From: Ashinkailepas kermadecensis
Lineage: Eukaryota; Arthropoda; Thecostraca; Neolepadidae
Assembly (NCBI GenBank): GCA_034440615.1
Contig: JAOTOM010004794.1
Location: 1-64,000, forward strand
Direction: 5' to 3'
Length of the DNA: 64,000 bases
Under the pieces are notes generated by a model. It saw only the letters and a program-made list of their open reading frames with translations, ran no database searches and was not told where the DNA came from. A program made the position numbers and the translations under genes. Below are positions 10,801-22,800 of this stretch, piece by piece. Position 1 is the first letter of the stretch, and each line of letters starts with the position of its first letter.

Positions 10801-13800
10801 TGACGGCGCGACTGGCTGACGCGCTGGCCGTGGCCGAGAAGAGTCGGCTGCCGGTGCTGGCGCTGCCGCACGGTCAGTGAACGTGTTGGGTGTGCGGGTA
10901 CTGCTGCACCGTCAGTGAACATGTTGGGTGTGTGGGTACTGCCGCACCGTCAGTGAACGTGTTGGGTGTGCTGGTACTGCCGCACCGTCAGTGAATGTGT
11001 TGGGTGTGCGGGTACTGCCGTACCGTCAGTGAATGTGTTGGGTGTGCGGGTACTGCCGCACCGTCAGTGAACGTGTTGGGTGTGTGGGTACTGCCGCACC
11101 GTCAGTGAACGTGTTGGGTGTGTGGGTACTGCTGCACCGTCAGTGAATGTGTTGGGTGTGCTGGTACTGCCGCACCGTCAGTGAATGTGTTGGGTGTGCG
11201 GGTACTGCCGTACCGTCAGTGAAGGTGTTGGGTGTGCGGGTACTGCTGCACCGTCAGTGAATGTGTTGGGTGTGCGGGTACTGCCGTACCGTCAGTGAAG
11301 GTGTTGGGTGTGCGGGTACTGCTGCACCGTCAGTGAAGGTGTTGGGTGTGCGGGTACTGCTGCACCGTCAGTGAAGGTGTTGGGTGTGCGGGTACTGCCG
11401 CACCGTCAGTGAAGGTGTTGGGTGTGCTGGTACTGCCGCACCGTCAGTGAACGTGTTGGGTGTGTGGGTACTGCCGCATCGTCAGTGAAGGTGTTGGGTG
11501 TGCGGGTACTGCCGTACCGTCAGTGAAGGTGTTGGGTGTGCGGGTACTGCCGTACCGTCAGTGAAGGTGTTGGGTGTGCGGGTACTGCTGCACCGTCAGT
11601 GAACGTGACAGGTATACTGAGCCATAGTCAGGGATTAAGAATCTTACCCACTGAAGTGATGGTACCCCCAACTTGAAAATCTGCCCTTTCCAATTCGGTG
11701 ATCTGCCCTCAACGTTCAACAGCTAAATCCACTGGAAGCCTGACCAGACGCGTTTTGTTCATGGACTTCCCACTTCTATGTACAAAGACGCATAATAATT
11801 GTAATTGTTAGCGTACAAAAACTATCAATATATGCCTTGCATGGAAGTTATAAATGTTTCAGGAAATGTATTGTGAAAAGGGCAAACAAATTAAGTATCA
11901 CATAGGTACCGAAGTATAAGTTTTCGTTTTTCCCCCACAGACTAGAAATGGAATTCGTTTTGCACCCATCCCGCCAACACTTTTTCGAAGCCGCGATAGC
12001 CATTGCGTGTCAGTCAACGGGCCGGATACGTTCTAGATATGCAGGTGACCCAGCATGCTATGTGTTTCGTAAAATACCCCAGGGGGTCTACTCTGGGAGT
12101 TTGTGTGCGTGCGTGCGTGCAGTACCCGTGACTGCTGTGGGGGTCTGGATGCGTGTGTGCAGTGTTCAGGTCTGTCCTAGCAATCGATGTGCGTTCGTGT
12201 GTACCGGGGCTGGTCTGACAATTTAACCAGGTCTGCTCAGATTTGAACACGATGCCTACCATTCTACTCGCTACGCAACACGCTAGCTTGTTCTGTCCTC
12301 CACTGGATCCAACACTGAAAAAGCTTCGCTGATGCGGACGCGCCCGTTGATGGGTGTGAGCGAGCGGTGTGATAGCCGGTGTGGGGCTGCCGCCGCAGGT
12401 AACACCAGTCTGCCGCCGGACCTGCTGCCGCTGCTGGAGCGCTTCAACAAGCTGACGCTCTGGTTCCCCGGAGACGTTGTGAGCTGGAACTCGGTGCGCG
12501 CGTTCGCCCGCAAGCTTGGCGAGAAGCGCTGCTTCACGGTGCGGTAGGTGGGCTGCGCTCCAGCGCTGGTGATGGAGATCACGGGTGCGAGCAAGGGCGT
12601 CGCCACCGGGGGGGCAGAGGGGGCAGTCGCCCCGCCCCCTGCCGTGAGATTGGGGGGTGCCGCCCCCCTGAGATTTGAGGAGGCCCCTATCCGGAAATGC
12701 ACAGGGGAAAAAAGTGAGCAAGGAGGCCGACGAGACATGAGAGGAGGCCTCCAAGACGTGAGAGGAGGCCCCTAGTTTGAAGAAGGAGGCACCTAGGAGA
12801 GGATAGGAGGCTCCAGAAATCAAGAGAATGTCAACAATTGGCACGGAGGCCCCCAGGAATGCAAAGGAGGCCCCCAGGATTGCAAAGGAGGCCCCCAAGT
12901 TTGCAAAGGTGGCCCCCAAGTTTGCAAAGGAGGCCCCCATGATTGCAAAGGAGGCCTCCAGGATTACAAAGGAGGCCCCCCCAGGATTGAAAAGGAGGCC
13001 CCATAATTGCAAAGGAGGCCCCCAGGATTCCAAAGGAGGCCCCAGGATTGCAAAGGAGGCCCCCCAGGATTGCAAAGGAGGCCCCCAGGAATGCGAAGGA
13101 GGCCCCCAGGATTATAAAGGAGACCTCCAGGATTGCAAAGGTCGCCCCCAGGATTGCAAAGGAGGCCCCCAGGATTGCAAAGGAGGCCCAAAGATTGCAA
13201 AGGAGACCCCCATGATTGCAAAGGAGGCCTCCAGGATTGCAAAGGAGGCCCCAGGATTGCAAAGGAGGCCCTCAGGATTGCGAAGGAGGCCCCCATGATT
13301 GCAAAGGAGGCCCAATACGGGAATGGAGACCTCAGAAAATGAGAGGAGGCCCAAAGACGGAAGAGAAAGCCAGTGGATATGAGATGAGGTTTCGGAGACG
13401 CAAAGACAGTCCCCAAAACGGGTAAGGTTCCACCAAGATAGAAAAGGATGATCCAGAAAAGTGGCATGAAGCACCTAATTCGGAAGAGGACTATATAACA
13501 TTGGAAATGAGACCCTCTGATGAACGAGGAATCACCTAACGTAGGAGAGAAGAGCAATTAGATAAGAGGGATGGCTCCCAGGCCAGAAAGAAGGCTTCAA
13601 AACGGGTAAGAAGGTCCCCAGGAAATGACAAGGTAACTGAGATAGGAAAGGTTGCTTGTAATTTTGAAGAGGAGGCACCTGAGAGAGAACAGGAGTCCAC
13701 CAGGAGATAAGAGGCCACCCTTAAAATTGGCAAAGATAGAATCAAAACGCAGAACAGGAGGCCCCGAAGACGTGAGAGGAGGCCCCTAATTTGAAAAAGA

Positions 13801-16800
13801 CATCCTCAAGAAGAGAAACGGAGGCCCCTGCCGGACTCGAGAGGAGTCCCTCGAGATGGAGTAGGAGGTCTCCAGGGCCGAATGAGGCCCCGACTGCCGG
13901 AAGGAATTCCCAGGAAATGAGAGAAGGCCCTTAAGATGGGAGTGGTAGGTAGCAGGTATGGAAGTTGGCGAGGTTTCCATAATTGAAAATCCCCTCAAAA
14001 CGTGTAAGCTTTGCGAGGACAAAGGAGGAGGCCCACGAGGCGTGACAGGAGGCCCCTAATTTGGCAGAGGATGTCCCTGGAACATGAGAGGAAGCCCCAT
14101 GCCATGTTAAAGGGGCCCTAGGATGTTGGAGGAGGCCCTCAAAAACGGGAGAGGAGGACCATTGAATATGGAGGAGGGTAGGACGCACGAGAAGACGTAC
14201 AAAACCGGTAAAGAGGCTCCAGGAGATGAGACGAGACCCCTAAGACGAGAGAGGCCTATAATTTGCAAGAAGCCCCTGACATGGCAGGAGACGTGCCGAG
14301 GTACTTGAAAATCACGATATGGGCCCAAAAAGATCCCGCCGGGGCCGCTGAAAATCACGCTGAGCCTAGGGTACCAAAAATTCACGCCCGGACCATGAAA
14401 ATCACGCTAGGGGCACGATAGGTCGTACCGTTCCCCAACAGTATCATCGGGACACAAATGAAGCCGGGCAACGAAAAACAATCCGGACATGGATAATCAC
14501 TCTTGGGCCCCAGCAATGACACCAAAAGCATCCAAAACGTATTGGCCACCCACAAAGTGTCGAGGTCGCTAAAACTCGCGCTAGGTATCCAAGCAGATGA
14601 CGTCGGGACACAAAAGATTACATTGGACTAAAAAAAAGTCGCGTCGCAGCCCTTGAAAATCTCACTGGGGACCAAAAAGGTCGCGCCTGGACCCCAAAGG
14701 TTGCAGCTGCCCCAAAAGTCAATTATCAACCGGAATGTCACTGCGCCCCCAAAAATCGGGTCAAAGTTCCCCCAAAACCCGTTCGGCATTGGAAAAAAAC
14801 GTGAGGGCACCGAAAAAAATCGCACTTGGAGACCGAAGAATCGTATCAGGACCCAAAAATATCACATAAGGACCTTTACAAAAATATAACTGGATGTCCA
14901 AAAGTTCACACCGAGACTCGATCGAATCGACCCCAGCACCTGGAAAATTAAGAACAGGTCCGGAAAAAATTACCCGGAGGGCATTTATACTCCGAAAGGT
15001 GCTATCGGCTGAAAAAAAAGTTCTTCGGTGGCCGCAGTGACATCAAAGGGGCAAATTCCCCCTCCCTCCTAAGAGGGATATGCTCCCAAGAATCGAGCCG
15101 AGGCCCCCAAAAGTCGCGCTGGGGCCACAAAAATTCGCGTCGGTCCACCAGAATTCGCATAGGGGCTCCAAGTAAATACGGCGGGCCCCAGAAAACTCGC
15201 TCCGAGGCACGAAAATCTGCAACAGGAACTGCCAAGATCGCATTGGGGTTACAGCTAAGTGCAACGCGTCCCGCAAACTCGAACCGGTCCCACCAAATTT
15301 CGCGCTCGGACCCACAATTCCCATCGGTAGTACCAAAAAGTTGTTCCGGGCATCAAAAATTAACGTCGGAGCTGCCCACAATTGGCGTCTAGGGCCCCAC
15401 ACAGGCACCGTGTGACCCCCAAAGTCGCATCGGTATCCGAAAAATAAAGCCGGAGCCCTTCAAAATAAGGAGGGATTCCAAAAAAGGCCGGGGCAGGACA
15501 ATGGTTCTGGAGCACCGAACATGTCATCAGATGCTTTGACAAATCACGTACGGTATCGAAAAACATACCGGAGCTCGAAGAAAATCGAGGTGAGATACAA
15601 AAACATGGCGCCAGGGAATCGAAAAATCAGGCCGGGATTCGGAATTTAAAGAAAATTCAGAAGAGATCCACAAAAATCGCGTTGAGCCCAGGTAACTGGC
15701 GTTGGGTCCCGGAACCACGCGCCTGGGCACGATAAGTCGCGCTAGGACCCATAAAAATCGCACCGAAGCCACAAAATCGTACTGGTGCCCCACAAATGTG
15801 AGTCAGAATCCCCAAATAAACACAGCGGGACCCTAAGAGCACAACGGGGACCGAAAATGCGACTGGCCCTCCAAAGCACAGTCTCGCAAAAAGCGACAGG
15901 GCCCGAAAACATGCGTCGTAGCCATAACTATATATAACGGGAACTCTAAAAAAAAACAATTAAAAAAAACACCGGAAGCTCTCAGGGCACACAGGGGCAT
16001 ACGACCGCACAAGGGCCTGGAAAGAGGCTGGGGCCGCAAAAAGCAACATGGTCCCAAAACGAACAAAAATATCGGGCACTAAGTAAACGCATCGAGATCT
16101 TTGAGGCGCCCCGACAACTAAAAAAAAATATTCGGGGCGCAAAAAAATCAACAAAACCCTAAAACGAGCAAGGGTTTCGAAAATGCGTTGGGCCTCTAAC
16201 AAAAATGGATTGGAGCCCTAAGACACATCCGTAGACAAAGAAATACTAAACGGGTCCAAAGAAGTACACTCAGGCAGGGCCTCGGTTCGGTAGCCAACCT
16301 TGAAGCATGTTTAATGCAAGATATGAGGTGCATCAAAGCTCAGCGGGTATCCGCATTTCTTCACCATAAAATATGGGAAGTAGGGAACTAATGATCGAAT
16401 TTAATTAATATAATTTTCGCAGCGAACGCCCATACGAAGCATTTTATCACGTCAGATATGGCGCAAGTCTATCATGTGGCAGCAATTATCAAAGCGTAGG
16501 AGGCCCAGCAGAATCCGTAGCATCGCACGAAGTGTGGCGAATGCGCCGAATGCGCAAGATGGGTGTGCACGTGCACTAACGTTGGCGTCGTGGCGACCGG
16601 GCACTATGAACTGGAATGTCTGAAATTGGGAAATTTTACATTTTAAAGTGATTTGTGTAGGTTTAATTTCAGCAGTGCGAGGTGACTTATCAAGGGATAC
16701 CAAAAGAATACATTCCAACAGGGTAGGGGAGCTAGGGTTGAAATCCGACGAATCAGAAACGATAGTGGTAGATTAGGCCCCTCCACAGGATAATTCAGTT

Positions 16801-19800
16801 AATCACTAATTATTTTATTTAAAAAGGTCCCCTTTAACAAAATAGTTTTCGAAATCGGAAGATTTTATTGAGTAGTTGGACCCCCTTCAAATACGACGAA
16901 TCAGAAACGATAGTGGTAGATTAGGCCCTCACAGGATAATTGTTAATCACTAATTATTTTATTTAAGGTCCCCTTTGACAAAATAGTTTTCGAAATCGGA
17001 AGATTTTATTGGTAGTTGGACCCCCTTCAAATACGACGAATCAGAAACGATAGTGGTAGATTAGGCCCCTCCACAGGATAATTCAGTTAATCACTAATTA
17101 TTTTATTTAAAAAGGTCCCCTTTGACAAAATAGTTTTCGAAATCGGAAGATTTTATTGAGTAGTTGGACCCCCTTCAAATACGTTTGCCCCCTTCCCCTT
17201 GGCGCAAATATAGGTGCGTCGCTGGTCCCCCAATAATTTTCAGAAACTTACGCCCATGGAGCAAAGCCAACATTGCGGGAGCAAATTCCCCCTCACAAGC
17301 ATACAAAACAACACCGATGCCCCATATTAAATGGGAGGAATGATGTTTTAAAGTGTATTTTCTTCCTAGAAAGTTGTCTTCTATGATTACAGCCTGCATG
17401 ATTAGAGCTTTCCCAGCTTCAATACCTTCTCAACGACATAGTTTACAAAACGGTACAGCACAGCGATAACCATGGGCGTGACGGCGTGGAATTCGAAGGT
17501 TTTACATTATTTATGCATTGTCATTGTTACATTGTTGCATTGCCATTGATGCATTGTTGTTCAATGCTTGTTCTTGCCGTGAATTTATTCGCGAAAGATT
17601 TATTATTTTAGCTTCTGTGCCAAGTGCCTTGCAGCCAGCACCAAATTTTATAAAAAATTTTTAAAAATCAATAAATCCCTAAGATGACGATCAGAAAACC
17701 AATTCAATCCACTTATCGTTGTCACCTTCGCGAAATTGTCGTCCTAGGACTGAGAAATTATCGTTTAAGCTTGTTTATGAGATCAAGCTGGTGGGAATGA
17801 CTATCAGTAGTGATGAACCTAGCTATATTCAGTTAAACTTGGTGGACATAGAAGTGGGTTGATCAATGGGAGATATCTTTAAGATATGCTCAGCACGAGC
17901 CCCACCAGCTCGCTACAATCTAGGGACCAGCGGGAAGATTCTTCTCGTCGATAAAGCATAAAGATATTGGTTTGTTTTGGCACTGACGTATTTATCCACA
18001 TTTGCTTATTTATACCCTGGTATGGCTCAGTTCTCAGCGAAAAAAAGATTCCTGCTATTGCGTTTTGCGTAAATGATGCACCATGCCAAGAACAAACGAG
18101 ACATCAATATAAAATCATGTTCCCATTCGGGAACCATACTAAGAGCCTAAAAAGGAATAGGAGGCCCTAACACAGTGGAGGCCCCCTTTCGGGGAGCAGG
18201 AGGCCCCCTATCAACATTGCCCCCCCCCTGGAATAATTTCGTGTCGACGCCACTGGGTGCGAGACGCCGTTGGTGCTGGGGCTATTTCACCAGCTGCGAT
18301 GGATGCGCATGAAGATTGGCCACACCTTCGCGGGTGAATATCTTGTAGAAGCGGTTATGCTGTATCGGAGGAGGTTTAGCCACGTGAGGCGGCTTCCGTC
18401 CGTAACAAGGATGCGCCACGTCTATTATTTAATCCGAAAGTAATGCCGATACTTTCATCGTATATTGGAGAGGTATTCGTGGGAGCGAACTATATAATAG
18501 AATCAGTATTCAATTCATTGTTTTTCGTTAGTTGTGAGATGTCGAATTGAGTGCAGTAGGATGTCGAAATTCGCAACGGGAACTATGTTTAAAATACTGT
18601 TTAAGCACTTCAAACTCAATCTTTGGTTTGAAGCTCAATGTTGAACCATTTGGGTACTTACCCTACACGCCTTTTTCGTTTTTTTAGAGATGCCTAACTT
18701 TTGGATATCTTTATTGACGGCAACGATAAAAGTACCCATGCCATAAGCTGGCATTGTGCAACAGACCACAGTATAGGTAATCCCTTTACATCGATTTGTG
18801 CTACGGAATGCTTGTATATCATGATAAGTGGTGAGCATAGGCATGGTATTTACAAGAAATATACAGTGAAAAGAGACATGCAGACGTCATAAACACAGAT
18901 CAAGAAACATGATGCCCATACTTCTTTGGGCAGGATGTTGTTGAGTGTTCAGGAAGTGAAATATTCCACCCTATTTGGCGAATAATTAATCACTCAATAT
19001 ATGGGTCGTTCAACATTTTGCACATGTCTAAGAAACATGTTTTTGACATTCATTTCCCAACAATGAAATAGAAGTTAGGAAAGAAGCCATTTGTATTCAA
19101 GTTTATTTTCGGTATCAACTTTGTGCTTCTGTGCGAATAATTAATGTGCACCGGTGCCATCGCACACTAAATTTAGCCAAAATGTCAGACGGCTATTGTA
19201 AATGGTATATTTGCGGACAACTGAAAATTGGATTGTTTTCTTAAGGCGACGTTTTGAGCGGGGACGAGTAGGAGCGCGAATTTCTACCGTAATTTTCGGT
19301 ATACATGGAACACCCTACTGAACAGTGGCTGTGTGTTGAACTAGTCTGTTCTCAGTATATGTGAACGTTTCGCACTAGTCGTTCTGACTAAGGACGTCAT
19401 CGGTTCCAAATTGCTTCCCCACCTGCACCTCTCCATTTCCCTCGGACTGCGAGCCTCTCTGGGGGACGGGTAGTCTATGGGTAAGTTGCCCTCCTTCTCA
19501 CAATCGAGAGATTGTGGGTTCGAGACACCCGTCGCTACTCTTCACCCGCGGCCCATCGGCGTGAGAGATTGGCGACGCTTACATGACTCAACGGTCGAAG
19601 TGTCCCAATAGCCACCACTGCGACCCTCCCTGCGAGCCCCTCGAGCCGTGTGACTATGGACTGTGAACAGTGCTGTCACGGTCCGACTGTCGCGCCACCC
19701 GCAGACCGTCCACGGAGCACGGCTCGCCACTGGAGGCTCTGCGGGCCGGCGTGTCGCTGCCCCGCGTGCTGGACGCGGCCGCCCCGCTCTACCACAACGC

Positions 19801-22800
19801 CATCACCACCTTCTCCACCCTGCGACGCGACGTGTTCGAAGAGCTCTCCAACGCCACGCAGGTGGGCCGCCTGCCGGGCAGTTGCGGCGGTGGACGTGGC
19901 ACGAGCCCTCGTCGGCTCTGACGTTCCGTGACGCCCCCTTGTGTGCGAAGCGACCACTCGCAGTTCACTGCTGGTCGTTGAGGATTGTTGCTAGCGAAGG
20001 CGAATACGGAGACGTCTACTGGCGTGTGCATTTGAAGGAAGTTCGTATGAGTGGCCCGGCCCAACTTGTCATGGCTCGACCAGACCGTCCCTTATTATTA
20101 TTGCCACCTTTGAATTTCCTTTGCAATATTAATCAAATATATCGATACTGATGAAACATAGCTGTGTCGCAGCGATGTAATGTCCATTTATGTACTTGCA
20201 GCATGTGAGCCCCATAGCCCACCCCCGTTCGTCCAGTGTTTACAATGGCACTCGTTGGTGATTGGTGTTCGTGGTGGATGGATTTGGATTGCTAGCATAT
20301 TACTGATGATATGTGGACGTTTCTATCAGGCCTGCTACCGTTATATATAGTATGCCCGATCCAGCTAAAGGACGGGTGACTAGCATCCCCCTCTCCGACA
20401 CATATTTTAGGCCGGTTTAGCATTAGTTTAGCTTGGTTAGCAGGTTTAGCATCGGTTTAGCTCTACGGGCATCTGTGCTGCAGGCGACCGGGAACCCCGG
20501 CAACACCTCACTAGCTTTGTACTGCAGGTGGACAGGGACCTCTGGCAACACCTCACCAGCCCTGTGCCGCAGGTGGCCAGAGATTCCGGCAACACCTCAC
20601 CAGCCTTGTGCCGCAGGTGGCCAGAGACCCCCGGCAACACCTCACCAGCCCTGTGCCGCAGGTGGCAGGGGTACAGTGGACGCGGTTTCCGACGCTCAAC
20701 CGACTGCTGCGCGGTCACCGTCGCGGGGAGCTGACCGTGCTGTCCGGCCCAACCGGCGCCGGCAAAACTACCTTCATGAGCGAGTACTCACTCGACCTCT
20801 GCATGCAGGGGGTGAGACGCGACAGGGAGAGGGTGAGACGAGGCGGGGTGAGCCGGCGTGGAAGGAGCTGTGGACAGAGGGCTAGGCAGATGGGAGAGAA
20901 ATGAGGAGACTGGGCAGGTGATGAGACAGGGCGGGAGAGATGCAGGAAGGGGTGAGGTGGAATGGAGAATGTTGCAGGCGGATGGTGAGAGCGGGAAAAA
21001 GTTGTTGGTGGCAAAGGATAAGTTTGGGTAAACGTAGGAGGGTATAGCGCCGGAGAGAGGCAGCACAGGTACGAGAGATGGTGTTGCAGGCAAGAAATTG
21101 GAACCGCAAGTACACGGCAGAGGAGCATGGTACTGGTGCTGCAGGTAGACGACAGAAGAGCACGGGATTGAGACTGCAGGTAGACGACAGAAGAGCACAA
21201 GACTGAGACTGCAGGTACACGGTAGAAGAACATCGCCTGGGGCCTGGCTGTTGGTAGTAGAGATGGGTCAGTGAAATTGGTAAGTTGTCATGGAGACGAC
21301 GTGCCCGAAAACCCGGCATCCATTAAGGTGGGAATGTATTCAAATGGAGGCGACCTCCACCCTTGCAAGTCTAGATGGATATATCACCGGGAATGTTGGG
21401 TGTGGGATTGTCTAGGCAGGATTTCAGGTCGTATCTATGTCGGAGGATGAATGTGTGGTACTAGTTATATGGTGAATGTGTGGTACTAGTTATATGGTGA
21501 ATGTGTGGTACTAGTTATATGGTGAATGTGTGGTACTAGTTATATGGTGAATGTGTGGTACTAGTTATATGGTGAATGTGTGGTACTAGTTATATGGTGA
21601 ATGTGTGGTACTGTGGTTGTGTGGTGTTTGGTACTAGTTATATGGTGAATGTGTGGTACTAGTTATATGGTGAATGTGTGGTACTAGTTATATGGTGAAT
21701 GTGTGGTACTAGTTATATGGTGAATGTGTGGTACTAGTTATATGGTGAATGTGTGGTACTAGTTATATGGTGAATGTGTGGTACTAGTTATATGGTGAAT
21801 GTGTGGTACTAGTTATATGGTGAATGTGTGGTACTAGTTATATGGTGAATGTGTGGTACTAGTTATATGGTGAATGTGTGGTACTAGTTATATGGTGAAT
21901 GTGTGGTACTAGTTATATGGTGAATGTGTGGTACTAGTTATATGGTGAATGTGTGGTACTAGTTATATGGTGAATGTGTGGTACTAGTTATATGGTGAAT
22001 GTGTGGTACTAGTTATATGGTGAATGTGTGGTACTAGTTATATGGTGAATGTGTGGTACTAGTTATATGGTGAATGTGTGGTACTAGTTATATGGTGAAT
22101 GTGTGGTACTAGTTATATGGTGAATGTGTGGTACTAGTTATATGGTGAATGTGTGGTACTAGTTATATGGTGAATGTGTGGTACTAGTTATATGGTGAAT
22201 GTGTGGTACTAGTTATATGGTGAATGCGTGGTACTAGTTATATGGTGAATGTGTGGTACTAGTTATATGGTGAATGTGTGGTACTAGTTATATGGTGAAT
22301 GTGTGGTACTAGTTATATGGTGAATGTGTGGTACTAGTTATATGGTGAATGTGTGGTACTAGTTATATGGTGAATGTGTGGTACTAGTTATATGGTGAAT
22401 GTGTGGTACTAGTTATATGGTGAATGTGTGGTACTAGTTATATGGTGAATGTGTGGTACTAGTTATATGGTGAATGTGTGGTACTAGTTATATGGTGAAT
22501 GTGTGGTACTAGTTATATGGTGAATGTGTGGTACTAGTTATATGGTGAATGTGTGGTACTAGTTATATGGTGAATGTGTGGTACTAGTTATATGGTGAAT
22601 GTGTGGTACTAGTTATATGGTGAATGTGTGGTACTAGTTATATGGTGAATGTGTGGTACTAGTTATATGGTGAATGTGTGGTACTAGTTATATGGTGAAT
22701 GTGTGGTACTAGTTATATGGTGAATGTGTGGTACTAGTTATATGGTGAATGTGTGGTACTAGTTATATGGTGAATGTGTGGTACTAGTTATATGGTGAAT

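Larger units (their letters stand above)
12584..18263. mobile_element. hAT-like non-autonomous transposon with 8-bp target duplication, in TWNK intron 4
   Basis: The direct repeat GGTGCGAG stands at 12584-12591 and 18256-18263. Between them is a 5664-bp element (12592-18255) with imperfect terminal inverted repeats: CAAGGGCGTCG at the left, and CAGTGGCGTCGACACG read inward from the right. Eight-bp duplications and CA(G/R)NGGCGTCGA ends are hAT hallmarks. Other termini of this type occur at 51985, 53182, 53718, 54988, 56494, 58591 and 61291. No transposase is visible inside; the interior is nearly all tandem and quasi-periodic repeats. A relative of the left 0.75 kb is at 56494-57345. Confidence 0.85.

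Noticed and set aside
12828..13298. Long open frames with EAPRIAK-type heptads (also at 56730-57410)
   Set aside because: They come from a 21-bp tandem array, which keeps all frames open on both strands; the array lies inside a transposon.
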